Below are positions 53,509-62,484 of a DNA stretch of 64,000 nucleotides, piece after piece (the stretch's first letter is position 1; each line of letters begins with the position of its first letter). The notes beneath the pieces were generated by a model, which searched no databases, was not told the origin of the DNA, and saw only the letters and a list, made by a program, of their open reading frames with translations. Origin of the DNA: Roseivirga echinicomitans (GTDB lineage Bacteria; Bacteroidota; Bacteroidia; Cytophagales; Cyclobacteriaceae); contig NZ_LRDB01000003.1 in the NCBI RefSeq assembly GCF_001592935.1, positions 1 to 64,000 of the forward strand, given 5' to 3'. A program made the translations under genes and the position numbers.

Positions 53509-53820
53509 ATGTACGCAATTGTAGACATATCAGGGAAGCAGTTCAAAGTAACACAAGACCAGTTCGTTTATGCCCCATTAATGGCAGGCGAAGAAGGCGC
53601 TTCCGTAGAGTTCGACAAAGTCTTATTGATAGACAATAATGGCACAGTCGAGGTAGGCGCACCTACCGTTAGTGGTGCAAAAGTTTCCGGTAAAATTATC
53701 GGACACGTAAAAGGTGATAAAGTAATCGTCTTCAAGAAGAAAAGAAGAAAAGGTTACAAGAAGAAAAATGGCCATCGCCAGAACTTCACCAAGGTCCTAA
53801 TCGAAACAATATCTAAATAA
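53509..53820 (+). CDS. rplU: 50S ribosomal protein L21
   Basis: A 103-residue ribosomal protein, exactly the usual bacterial length when started at the ATG at 53509 (MYAIVDISGKQFKV). The frame extends six codons upstream but the canonical L21 start is at 53509. The C-terminal KVIVFKKKRRKGYKKKNGHR is the conserved rRNA-binding tail. It is followed by rpmA after nine bases, the standard L21-L27 order. Confidence 0.97.
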   Translation: MYAIVDISGKQFKVTQDQFVYAPLMAGEEGASVEFDKVLLIDNNGTVEVGAPTVSGAKVSGKIIGHVKGDKVIVFKKKRRKGYKKKNGHRQNFTKVLIETISK

Positions 53821-53829
53821 CAACTTACC

Positions 53830-54105
53830 ATGGCACATAAGAAAGGAGCAGGTAGTTCGAAAAACGGTCGTGAATCGGAAAGTAAACGACTAGGTGTTAA
53901 AATATATGGTGGTCAAGCTGCTATTGCTGGTAACATCATTGTAAGACAAAGAGGAACTAAACATCACCCAGGCACAAACGTAGGCATTGGTAAAGACCAT
54001 ACGCTATTCGCTTTGTCTGATGGTGTAGTTGAATTCAGAAAAGGTAGAAAAGACAGATCTTTTGTTTCTGTTGTTCCTTTTTCAGGAGAAGCTGCTGAAG
54101 CTTAA
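53830..54105 (+). CDS. rpmA: 50S ribosomal protein L27
   Basis: A 91-residue L27. Its N-terminus [20 protein letters not shown] lacks the cleavable leader known from Firmicutes and Fusobacteria. The N-terminal arm reaches the peptidyl-transferase centre. Other signatures are [20 protein letters not shown] and [17 protein letters not shown]. It forms a two-gene operon with rplU and a terminator follows. Confidence 0.97.
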   Translation: MAHKKGAGSSKNGRESESKRLGVKIYGGQAAIAGNIIVRQRGTKHHPGTNVGIGKDHTLFALSDGVVEFRKGRKDRSFVSVVPFSGEAAEA

Positions 54106-54130
54106 TCAATAAAGTTCTTAAAATATAAGA

Positions 54131-54160
54131 AAGCTCAATCTCAAAAGGATTGGGCTTTTT
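54131..54160 (+). terminator. Terminator of rplU-rpmA
   Basis: AAGCTCAATC pairs with GATTGGGCTT (one G-U) around a 7-base loop, followed by a T run. It also abuts the 3' end of the convergent secreted-protein gene. Confidence 0.85.
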
Positions 54161-55027
54161 CTATTTCACTTCTGACAAGGCAACCGTTAAAGGAATATCA
54201 AAAGACCTATAGGTATCTACTCCCAATTCCTTTTCCATTCTTCTTCTGGCCTGAATTAGCTTTATATCAAAAGGGTTGAACAATATTAGTTCTGAAACCG
54301 CACCATAAGCCTTTTTGGTCTTTCCCTTTGCTACGTACTTTTCATACTGCTTCATTTTTAAATTGTAGCTTTTTAGTTGATACCCTTCCAATGGCATTTT
54401 CGGTTCATTATAAGTAGTTCGGTTTGCAGATGCTTCTGCAGCACTTATCATGGCTTGTGCTTGTGCACTACTCACTTGCCCTGAAGTTCTTACCGACACC
54501 CCTGACACCGTTCCGGAAACAGAGCGAACCCTCATCATTACCTCAGCCCTACTGGGCTCTAGCCACATTCCATCATAATCAGTTTTAAACCCTTCTACCG
54601 AGCTTTTGAAAGCATCTTGATAGCTATGATGTAGACTAAAGAAAATTGTCTGGTAAATGGAATACTCTTCAGGTTGAACCAGAAACTGATCACCTAAACT
54701 TCCGATCAGAGCCGTCACGGCTTCGTTAATCTCCGTTCCTAAATCAGTAAGGAGTGTCGCTTTCATACTACCTTCAGGAGTTATTGTGATCTTAAAGATC
54801 ATAGTCCCTTGCTTTTCAGCCATAGTCGCCTCTCTTGGGTATTGCAGACTCCAGATCTTCTTCAAATAGGCTTGCTTCCCGTACTTGAAAATTAAAGAGT
54901 CCGAATTAGAGTGCTCATTTAGGTTACCATTACCAAAGCCCCCCTCTAATGATGAGGAATGAATATTTACTTTAGCGTTTAAAGTGAGGGATAGAAGACA
55001 GAAGGAACACAGCCAAATAAATTTCAT
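54161..55027 (-). CDS. Secreted protein with TonB-C-like domain
   Basis: A 288-residue exported protein when begun at the ATG at 55027 (MKFIWLCSFCLLSLTLNA as signal peptide). Residues ~50-125 resemble the TonB C-terminal or TonB-like fold common in Bacteroidota: SLQYPREATMAEKQGTMIFK, ITPEGSMKATLLTDLGTEIN and EAVTALIG. The region from about 150 to 200 is Ser/Val/Thr-rich (VRSVSGTVSGVSVRTSGQV) and the C-terminal third is helical, with a YVAKGKTKKAYGAVSE stretch and FNPFDIKLIQARRRMEKEL. Function is unknown. It has no transmembrane anchor, so is periplasmic or secreted. Confidence 0.65.
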   Translation of the reverse strand: MKFIWLCSFCLLSLTLNAKVNIHSSSLEGGFGNGNLNEHSNSDSLIFKYGKQAYLKKIWSLQYPREATMAEKQGTMIFKITITPEGSMKATLLTDLGTEINEAVTALIGSLGDQFLVQPEEYSIYQTIFFSLHHSYQDAFKSSVEGFKTDYDGMWLEPSRAEVMMRVRSVSGTVSGVSVRTSGQVSSAQAQAMISAAEASANRTTYNEPKMPLEGYQLKSYNLKMKQYEKYVAKGKTKKAYGAVSELILFNPFDIKLIQARRRMEKELGVDTYRSFDIPLTVALSEVK

Positions 55028-55120
55028 GGAAATATAATTAAAAATCATGCTTAGCTATAAAGGTATATTTTTTCATGTTTAAAACACAAAAAAATAACCC
55101 AATTTCTACTCAAATGATTT

Positions 55121-55726
55121 CTAAAAAATTGCCTCAATAAAATAAGACAAGGTAGAAGGGCGAAGGAGTAATGTGAAGATAACACCATAGATGGCACCAA
55201 AAAGATGGGCATCGTGGTTAATGTTGTCAGAATTACGCTTACTCATGATAATGGAGTAAATAATAAAGAGTCCACCTAGAATGTAGCCCGGCAAACAGAT
55301 AATCGCATAGAGACACAGGTCTCTAATAGGATCGAAAAGAATAAAGGCCATCACTAAGGCCGAAACCCCACCGGATGCCCCTAATGAATTGTAGTTATAG
55401 TTATTTTTATGCTTAATTGTTGTAGGGATATTCGCCACAATAACGGCTGTAATAAAAAGAAGGATATAAAGAACAAGGCCAAACTCACCAAAATAGCTGT
55501 AGAAAATTTGTTCTATCGCCAGACCGAAAAAGTAAAGCGTAAAGAGGTTTAAAAGTAAATGGATACCATTATTATGCACAAAACCCGAAGTAATGAGCTG
55601 GTAATACTTCTTCTCGTGAACCACAGTGTACGGATTAAGCATTAAACGCTTCTGCCATTCTGGGCGCTCCCAAGCAAAATACGTGATCAAACCAATCACG
55701 GCCATTAATATGTAGGTAACCTGCAT
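55121..55726 (-). CDS. Rhomboid-family intramembrane serine protease
   Basis: A 201-residue membrane protein with about six transmembrane helices. The nucleophile is in SLGASGGVSALVM (Ser118) and the general base in HDAHLFGAIYG (His174), with HLLLNLFTLYFFG giving the family His-Asn pattern. Rhomboids cleave membrane-embedded substrates; targets are unknown. It follows directly after the polyprenyl synthase stop with no gap and is the last gene of a leftward operon beginning at rnr. Confidence 0.9.
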   Translation of the reverse strand: MQVTYILMAVIGLITYFAWERPEWQKRLMLNPYTVVHEKKYYQLITSGFVHNNGIHLLLNLFTLYFFGLAIEQIFYSYFGEFGLVLYILLFITAVIVANIPTTIKHKNNYNYNSLGASGGVSALVMAFILFDPIRDLCLYAIICLPGYILGGLFIIYSIIMSKRNSDNINHDAHLFGAIYGVIFTLLLRPSTLSYFIEAIF

Positions 55727-56701
55727 CTAGTGTTCTCTATCAATTAAGTATTCTGCAAACCTCTTTAACGAGGTTCGTTTCTCTTCTTCAATACCAAGCT
55801 GTTCCAAATCTGAAAAACCATGGTCGAAGTATTCATTCATTTTGGCTTTGGTCAATGCTTCAATGCCAATGGCATCATAAATAGCACGCACCACCTCCAC
55901 TTTAGCCACAGCATCAAAAGTTTCTAGCCCCAACCAATAATCGAGTTGCTTTCTCTGATCTTCATTGGCCAGTTCTAGGGCTTTGAGCAAAAGGAAAGTT
56001 TTTTTATTAGAAATAATATCCCCTCCCACCTGCTTTCCAAACTTGGTCTGATCGCCATATACATCCAGCAAGTCATCCTTTAACTGAAACCCAATCCCAA
56101 TACTCACCCCGAAGTCGTAGAGCAGCTCAGCATCCTCCTTTGAGCTTTGAGCAAGCATGGCGCCCAGCTTCAAGCTAAAACCTAGAAGCACGGCAGTTTT
56201 CAGCCTAATCATATTGATATAAGCCGACTCATCTACAGTTGCTAAAGTTTCGAAATTCATGTCCAGCTGCTGGCCTTCGCAAACCCCAGCAGCACAGGCA
56301 TTAAAATCCCGTACAATTTGTTTTAGGTTTGATGGAGCGTCCAAAAGCATATCATAGGCTTTCACCATCATCACATCTCCAGAAAGAATCGCTGTATTCG
56401 CATCCCACTTTTCGTGCACAGTGGCCTTGCCCCTTCGCAAAGGGGCATTGTCCATAATATCGTCATGCACTAGGGTGAAATTATGAAACACCTCCACGGC
56501 CAAGGCCTGGTCTACAACGGTTTCGGGGTCGTCTTTAAAGAGTTTGTAGGCCAGAAGTACGAGCAAAGGGCGCATTCGTTTTCCACCCAAAGACATGATG
56601 TATCTTATAGGATCATAAAGCTCCTTTGGCTCGCTACCGTAATTCCGTTCCTCTAATCTTTTATTTATGAGCTGAACCAGCTCTAGGTGATTTTCGGTCA
56701 T
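55727..56701 (-). CDS. Polyprenyl diphosphate synthase
   Basis: A 324-residue trans-isoprenyl diphosphate synthase. The first Asp-rich motif is LVHDDIMDNAPLRRGKATVH and the second is GFQLKDDLLDVYGD, with GGKRMRPLLVLLAYKLF before. It elongates an allylic diphosphate with IPP, probably to geranylgeranyl or longer products such as the quinone side chain; chain length cannot be told from the sequence. The frame opens at a TTG at 56710, but the ATG at 56701 is preferred; either way it overlaps the rnr 3' end by 41-50 bases. Confidence 0.92.
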   Translation of the reverse strand: MTENHLELVQLINKRLEERNYGSEPKELYDPIRYIMSLGGKRMRPLLVLLAYKLFKDDPETVVDQALAVEVFHNFTLVHDDIMDNAPLRRGKATVHEKWDANTAILSGDVMMVKAYDMLLDAPSNLKQIVRDFNACAAGVCEGQQLDMNFETLATVDESAYINMIRLKTAVLLGFSLKLGAMLAQSSKEDAELLYDFGVSIGIGFQLKDDLLDVYGDQTKFGKQVGGDIISNKKTFLLLKALELANEDQRKQLDYWLGLETFDAVAKVEVVRAIYDAIGIEALTKAKMNEYFDHGFSDLEQLGIEEEKRTSLKRFAEYLIDREH

Positions 56702-58859
56702 CCTCTGCAAATGTTAAATCGATGGTTCTTCTGTCAATGTCGGTGGCTTTCACTCTCACATCTACATTGTCGCCAAGGGTAATAATTCTCTTGTTTCGTT
56801 TACCAATCACACGATAGTTTTGTTCATCAAACTCATAAAAATCATCTGTGAGATCCGACATTCTTACCATGCCCTCACATTTGGTTTCGGTGATTTCCAC
56901 AAAAATACCCCATTCTGTAACACCACTAACAATCCCCGCAAAAACTTTGTCTTCGGCCATGGCCATGAACTCAACTTGCTTGAATTTGATCGAAGCACGT
57001 TCAGCATCGGCAGCACGTTTTTCTCGTTCCGAAGTGTGAATACATATTTCTTCAGTTTCTTCTTTGTCCGCTGATTTATCGCCATCCAAATAATGCTGAA
57101 GCAGACGATGCACCATCATATCGGGGTAACGCCTAATGGGCGAAGTAAAATGTGTATAATGATCGAAAGCTAAACCAAAGTGACCATTCTCGGCCGTGGT
57201 ATATTTGGCTTTCGCCATGGTACGGATGGCCAGTTGTTGCAAAACATTCTGCTCAGGCTTTCCTTCAATTTCACTAATTAATGTATTCAGTGATTTAGAA
57301 ATCCCTTTACGTTCTATATCCATTTTATGTCCAAATCGTACGGCAAAGTTTGAAAAGGTATTCAACTTTTCCGGATCAGGATCATCATGCGTTCTGTAAA
57401 CAAAGGTTTTAGGTTTGTCTCTCGTGCCTTTTTTAAACACAAATTCAGCTACACGTTTATTGGCCATGAGCATAAACTCTTCAATCAGCTTATGTGCATC
57501 TTTCCTTTCTTTCGGAGTAATCCCTAATGGCTTACCATTTTCATCCAGTACAAACTTTACTTCCACGGTTTCAAAATTGACCGCGCCATTTTTAAAGCGT
57601 CTGTCTTTTAAATGAAGGGCCAGTTTATTGAGGTGGAGAATATCTTCTGCAAAGTCACCTTCACCGGACTCAATTCTTTCTTGAGCTTCTTCATAAGTAA
57701 ACCTTCGGTCGGAATGAATAATGGTTCTGCCAAACCATTCGTTTTTGACATTGGCATTTTCATCCAATTCAAATACGGCTGAAAACGTAAGTTTGTCTTC
57801 ATTAGGGCGAAGAGAGCACAGGCCATTCGAAAGTCTTTCTGGCAACATCGGAATGGTACGATCGACCAAATAAACGGAAGTGGCCCTATTCAATGCTTCT
57901 TTTTCGAGTTCAGAATTTGGCGTTACATAATGCGTTACATCGGCAATGTGAATTCCTACTTCTGTATTTCCATTCGGTAGTATTTGAACCGATAAAGCAT
58001 CGTCAAAATCTTTTGCATCGAAAGGGTCTATCGTGACGGTAGTCACATCTCTGAAATCTCTACGCTTGGCTATTTCTGCTTTTGTAATTTTATCTGAAAT
58101 GGTTTCGGCTGCCGCTTCTATTCCTTCTGGGAATTCTAAAGGCAAACCAAATTCGGCTATAATGGAGTGAATTTCAGCATTATGTTCACCAGCTTGCCCA
58201 AGCACTCGAGTGATTTTCCCTTCTGGTTTTTTATTCCTTTCAGGCCACTGTGTAATTTTTACAATGACTTTATCATTGTGTTTTGCACCGTTTAAGTCTT
58301 TTAAACTGATGAAGATGTCGTAAAACATTTTTCTGAAATCGGAAATCACGAAAGCGTATCGGCTCGACATTTCTAGTCGACCCACAAACTCATCGCGGTT
58401 TCTTTCCAGTACCTCAACAATTTTACCTTCAGCATGCTTTCCATGCTTTTTGTTCTTCAACACCACTTTGACCTTATCGTCATCCATGGCGCCATTGGTA
58501 TCGTCTATCGACACCCAAATATCAGCGGTATCCGTGTCACCACCATCGGGGGTTACATAGGCAAACCTTGCATTCACAAAATCAACAGTTCCTGTAATGG
58601 TTTCTCTTTCGCCCTTGTCGAGCGCAAAAGAGCCATTACGCAACTTTTTAACCGCGCCTACATCTTCCAAACGGAAAATGGCATCGGTTACTACTTTCTT
58701 CGAGTTTTTATCTCTGACCCCAAGGGCCGTTAATATCTGCTTGATCTGATATCCTCTACCCGGATGTTCACCGAGGAAATCGAGGATGAGAGGCTGTACT
58801 TGTTTAGCTCCACGATCGGAGCCATTTGTATTTGTTTGTTTGTTTTTTCTATTACCCAT
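56661..58859 (-). CDS. rnr: Ribonuclease R
   Basis: A 732-residue RNB-family 3'-5' exoribonuclease. It has an N-terminal helix-turn-helix-like region (about 22-75), two cold-shock domains, the RNB catalytic core (RDFRDVTTVTIDPFDAKDFD with catalytic aspartates, YLVDRTIPMLPERLSNGLCS, HYTHFTSPIRRYPDMMVHRL) and a C-terminal S1 domain (about 640-715, VFAGIVSGVTEWGIFVEI). It degrades structured RNAs. Its last 41-50 bases overlap the start of the polyprenyl synthase gene. Confidence 0.95.
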   Translation of the reverse strand: MGNRKNKQTNTNGSDRGAKQVQPLILDFLGEHPGRGYQIKQILTALGVRDKNSKKVVTDAIFRLEDVGAVKKLRNGSFALDKGERETITGTVDFVNARFAYVTPDGGDTDTADIWVSIDDTNGAMDDDKVKVVLKNKKHGKHAEGKIVEVLERNRDEFVGRLEMSSRYAFVISDFRKMFYDIFISLKDLNGAKHNDKVIVKITQWPERNKKPEGKITRVLGQAGEHNAEIHSIIAEFGLPLEFPEGIEAAAETISDKITKAEIAKRRDFRDVTTVTIDPFDAKDFDDALSVQILPNGNTEVGIHIADVTHYVTPNSELEKEALNRATSVYLVDRTIPMLPERLSNGLCSLRPNEDKLTFSAVFELDENANVKNEWFGRTIIHSDRRFTYEEAQERIESGEGDFAEDILHLNKLALHLKDRRFKNGAVNFETVEVKFVLDENGKPLGITPKERKDAHKLIEEFMLMANKRVAEFVFKKGTRDKPKTFVYRTHDDPDPEKLNTFSNFAVRFGHKMDIERKGISKSLNTLISEIEGKPEQNVLQQLAIRTMAKAKYTTAENGHFGLAFDHYTHFTSPIRRYPDMMVHRLLQHYLDGDKSADKEETEEICIHTSEREKRAADAERASIKFKQVEFMAMAEDKVFAGIVSGVTEWGIFVEITETKCEGMVRMSDLTDDFYEFDEQNYRVIGKRNKRIITLGDNVDVRVKATDIDRRTIDLTFAEDDRKSPRAGSAHK

Positions 58860-58929
58860 AAAGGGGTTATTTAATGTTGTTTAAAAATATGCTAGAAATT
58901 AAGCAAAGGTGGGGAGAACACGAATCTTT

Positions 58930-59640
58930 CTAGATGATGAAAATGTCATCATTTTCTATTGCAGGGAATTGATTGAGTTTTAAAAATACCTGCGCGAGCA
59001 CAATAACGTCCTTTTTACAGTATTTAGCAATTCTCTCCAAATCGTTTTCTTCGTAATACACTCTATTTACTTGACTTCCATCAATGTCGTCTTTACTGGT
59101 GGGGATGTTCAAAATAGCGGCCAACAAATCCAGTGAAGTAAAGTGTTTATAGTCACCAAACTTCCACATTTCCATGGTATCCAAATGTGGAATTTCCCAC
59201 GGTTTCTTACCAGACATTTGAAGTGTTTTAGGCACCTCAATGCCATTTATGATCATTCTTCTTGCGATATAAGGAAAATCGAACTCTTTGCCATTGTGTG
59301 CACAAAGCCTTAGCTTTTTTGATTTGAATTTTTCTTCTACCAAGGTTTTAAACTCAGTTAGAATTTCAATTTCATCGTGGCTCGATATGTCCTTCACCCT
59401 AAGCGAAAAGCCTTTTTCTTCCTCTTTAAAATAGCCCACCGCAATGGAAATAATCTTTCCAAATTCAGAATAAATTCCTGCTTGGCCATACAACTCTGCT
59501 GGCGACAGCTCATTTGGATTTCGTAAGAACGCAGCTTTTTTAGTCCAAAGCTTCTGCATTCTTTCAGATAATTGATCAAAGCTTCTGTGGGCTGCGGCTG
59601 TTTCTATATCCAGAAACAAAAGGTCGGAATACTGTTTCAT
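58930..59640 (-). CDS. PolB-like 3'-5' exonuclease
   Basis: A 236-residue RNase H-fold DEDD exonuclease. The first motif FLDIETAA carries Asp and Glu (about 10-12), the second appears as AHNGKEFDFPYIARRM, and the third as AKYCKKDVIVLAQV. This is the group of predicted PolB-type proofreading-like exonucleases that are encoded without a polymerase in Bacteroidota. Likely a DNA 3' end processing enzyme. It lies between the aldolase and rnr on the same strand with about 70-base gaps. Confidence 0.85.
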   Translation of the reverse strand: MKQYSDLLFLDIETAAAHRSFDQLSERMQKLWTKKAAFLRNPNELSPAELYGQAGIYSEFGKIISIAVGYFKEEEKGFSLRVKDISSHDEIEILTEFKTLVEEKFKSKKLRLCAHNGKEFDFPYIARRMIINGIEVPKTLQMSGKKPWEIPHLDTMEMWKFGDYKHFTSLDLLAAILNIPTSKDDIDGSQVNRVYYEENDLERIAKYCKKDVIVLAQVFLKLNQFPAIENDDIFII

Positions 59641-59700
59641 CCTTTTAAGATAATAAGTATTCTAACAATTATAATACCGCATACCAGATTAAAAGGGCAC

Positions 59701-59729
59701 AAAAAAAGCAACTACCACCTGTAGTTGCT
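59701..59729 (-). terminator. Terminator of fbaA
   Basis: On the minus strand AGCAACTAC pairs with GTAGTTGCT around a 5-base loop, followed by a T-rich run. Located just after the aldolase stop. Confidence 0.88.
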
Positions 59730-59757
59730 CTCTTAACCTTAGTTTTTGAAATAAAGT

Positions 59758-60822
59758 TTAGTTTCTGTTCATACAGTTTAAATCGCTGAACGCTTCTTCT
59801 AATCTTTTCACAATACTTTCTTCTCCTTTTCTTAACCAAACACGTGGGTCATAGAACTTCTTGTTTGGAGAATCATCGCCAGTTGGATTACCAATTTGGC
59901 CTTGAAGATAATCCTTTTTGTCGTTGTAATAGTTATGAACGCCATCCCAGAATGCCCACTGAATATCGGTATCAATGTTCATTTTGATTGAACCGTAAGA
60001 AGTAGCTTCCTTGATTTGAGCAGGCTCTGAACCTGATCCTCCGTGGAATACGAAAAACACTGGCTTGTCTTCAGTATTGAATTTGGCTTTGATATAATCC
60101 TGAGAATTTTTCAAGATCTCTGGTTTCAAAGAAACATTCCCTGGCTTATAAACACCGTGTACGTTTCCGAAAGAAGCCGCAATTGTGAAGATATCCCCTA
60201 CTTGTCTTAAAGCATCCCATGCTTGGGCAACTTCTTCTGGCTGAGTATATAATCTTGAAGCGTCTACATCTGTATTATCTACACCGTCTTCTTCTCCACC
60301 CGTAATTCCCAACTCGATTTCGATACCCATTTCAAGGGCATGCATTTTCTTGTAATAATCAACACTGATAGAAATGTTATCCTCAAGTGTTTCCTCGGAA
60401 AGGTCGAGCATGTGCGTGCTGTACAACGGCTGACCATGTTGCTTGTAATACTTTTCTCCGGCTACTAAAAGTCCGTCAATCCAAGGCAACAATTTTTTAG
60501 CCGCATGGTCCGTGTGAAGAATTACCGGAACTCCATAATGCTCTGCCATTTGATGCACATGCATAGCGCCAGAAATAGCGCCTTGAATAGATGCGTTGTA
60601 GTCGTCATTTGCAAGTGATTTGCCAGCATAAAATGCTGCACCGCTCACTGAAAACTGGATCATTACTGGTGAATTCACTTTGGCCGCAATCTCTAAAACT
60701 GCATTGATTGTGTTTGTACCAGTAACGTTTACTGCTGGTAACGCAAACTCATTCGCTTTGGCATAAGCTAAACAATCCTTAAGCTCTTGGCCATAAAGTA
60801 CACCACTTCTGAATCTTGACAT
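59758..60822 (-). CDS. fbaA: Class II fructose-bisphosphate aldolase
   Basis: A 354-residue zinc-dependent aldolase of glycolysis and gluconeogenesis. Seen are VPVILHTDHAAKKLLPWIDG (catalytic Asp and zinc-ligand His), IEIELGITGGEEDGVDN, IAASFGNVHGVYKPGNVSLK (zinc-binding His) and FVFHGGSGSE, with KMNIDTDIQWAFWDGV near 280. Length matches the class IIA subgroup. With pfkA it supplies consecutive glycolytic steps, though encoded 35 kb apart. Monocistronic with a terminator. Confidence 0.97.
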   Translation of the reverse strand: MSRFRSGVLYGQELKDCLAYAKANEFALPAVNVTGTNTINAVLEIAAKVNSPVMIQFSVSGAAFYAGKSLANDDYNASIQGAISGAMHVHQMAEHYGVPVILHTDHAAKKLLPWIDGLLVAGEKYYKQHGQPLYSTHMLDLSEETLEDNISISVDYYKKMHALEMGIEIELGITGGEEDGVDNTDVDASRLYTQPEEVAQAWDALRQVGDIFTIAASFGNVHGVYKPGNVSLKPEILKNSQDYIKAKFNTEDKPVFFVFHGGSGSEPAQIKEATSYGSIKMNIDTDIQWAFWDGVHNYYNDKKDYLQGQIGNPTGDDSPNKKFYDPRVWLRKGEESIVKRLEEAFSDLNCMNRN

Positions 60823-61012
60823 TTCTTTAAATTTATGCTGGTTAATTTTGGGGCAAAGAAACGAAATTTATCTATCTAAAGGAACTCAAAGGGGAAGGAA
60901 TAAAGGATTTGAGCACTAGCCAGTTATGGATTACATTATTTAATTATGAACGATCATGTAAAAGTGGCTACACTGCTCCGATTTCTTTTTTAACTTCCGC
61001 CTCCAAATTTTT

Positions 61013-62482
61013 ATGACTATGAAAAAAACACTCTGCATACTCTTTAGCACCGCGCTGGTCTTTACGGCCTGCTCACCAAAAGCCGATGATCAAGCCACGG
61101 TTTTCAAAAAAATCAACGATGAAGTTTTGGCCAACTCTAAAGCCTACGAAACCTTAGGCGAAGCCACTTCTACCATTGGGCATAGACTTACTGGCTCTGA
61201 AAATGGCGCACAAGCCGAGCAATATGCTTATGACCTGATGAAAGGCTACGGCATGACGGACGTTCAGTTCCAACCTTTCGAAGTAGAATCATGGTCGAGA
61301 GGAGATATTGATGTACAGATTGGCGCGAAAGGCAAGTTAGAAACTGTGCCTGCGGTTACTTTAGCGCACTCTCCTGTTTCGGCAGATGTTACTGCTGAAA
61401 TCGTTGACATGGGCAATGGCGTTGATGCTGATTACGAAGCCAGACCTGATGCTGTAATGGGAAAAATCGCCTTGGTATATATTGGCACTTTGCCTGATAG
61501 CCCAAAAGGAACACCTGGTTTACACCGCTCTGAAAAAACTGCTTTGGCCACTAAATATGGCGCCATAGGCATCATCATCATTAACCAAGTAGACGGAGGC
61601 GTTTTACTTACAGGAACTGCTTCGGTAACGGGTAGCCTTATTCCAATCCCTGCGGTTTGTATTGGGAAAGAAGACGGTATGGCCTTGAAAGAAACTTTGG
61701 CTGCAAAAAGCCAATTTGCTGCGATTAAAATGACCAACCAATCGGGTTTAATCAAATCCAGAAACGTAATTGCTACGATTAAAGGCTCTGAATTCCCTGA
61801 TGAGAAAGTAATCGTAGGAGGCCACTTAGATTCTTGGGATTTATCTACTGGCGCGATTGACAATGGCATTGGTTCATTCGCAGTATTGGACATGGCCAGA
61901 ACTTTCCAAGCCTTGAATTTAAAGCCAAAAAGAACAGTTCAGTTTGTCATGTTTATGGGCGAAGAAGAAGGTTTATTAGGCTCTAGATATATGGTAGACG
62001 AAGCCATTAAAAACGGAACCATCGATCAAATTAAATACGTAATGAACCAAGACATGTCGGGTAACCCTGCTGGTTTTGGCACAGGCGGAAGACCAGAAGC
62101 CGAAGCTTTCTTCAAAGCAATAGGTAAAGAAATCATGGCAATTGATTCTTCCACGTACACGAATGATGTAAGCACTGGCGCTGGTCTGCATAGCGATCAT
62201 CAGTCTTTTATGTTGCAAGGAATTCCTTACACTGCACCAAGCTCAAGGTTAGACCGCGCCATTTATGGTTGTTATCATGCTGATTGTGATTCCTTCGACT
62301 TGGTAAACAAAGAGCATATGGTGAACAATGTGCGTTTTAGTTCAATGATGCTTTACGCTTTGGCCAATGCCGAAACGCTTCCTGCCAAAAAACTAAACGA
62401 TGCCGAAACCAAAGCTTTCTTAGAAGGTCATGACCTTAAGCTAAAGCTACAAATTGGTGGCGACTGGCGTTGGGATAACTAA
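61013..62482 (+). CDS. M28 family zinc peptidase, carboxypeptidase Q-like
   Basis: A 489-residue lipoprotein (signal ending VFTACS, Cys near 20). A PA-like insertion (about 130-235) precedes the M28 core, as in plasma glutamate carboxypeptidase-type enzymes. Zinc ligands are visible in GGHLDSWDLSTGAIDNGIGS, FMGEEEGLLGSRY, MNQDMSGNPAGF, and HSDHQSFMLQGIPYTAPSS plus YGCYHADCDSFD. It should trim peptides outside the cytosol. It is distinct from the PDZ-containing M28 protein at 2774. The TauE-like gene starts two bases after its stop. Confidence 0.9.
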   Translation: MTMKKTLCILFSTALVFTACSPKADDQATVFKKINDEVLANSKAYETLGEATSTIGHRLTGSENGAQAEQYAYDLMKGYGMTDVQFQPFEVESWSRGDIDVQIGAKGKLETVPAVTLAHSPVSADVTAEIVDMGNGVDADYEARPDAVMGKIALVYIGTLPDSPKGTPGLHRSEKTALATKYGAIGIIIINQVDGGVLLTGTASVTGSLIPIPAVCIGKEDGMALKETLAAKSQFAAIKMTNQSGLIKSRNVIATIKGSEFPDEKVIVGGHLDSWDLSTGAIDNGIGSFAVLDMARTFQALNLKPKRTVQFVMFMGEEEGLLGSRYMVDEAIKNGTIDQIKYVMNQDMSGNPAGFGTGGRPEAEAFFKAIGKEIMAIDSSTYTNDVSTGAGLHSDHQSFMLQGIPYTAPSSRLDRAIYGCYHADCDSFDLVNKEHMVNNVRFSSMMLYALANAETLPAKKLNDAETKAFLEGHDLKLKLQIGGDWRWDN

Positions 62483-62484
62483 AA

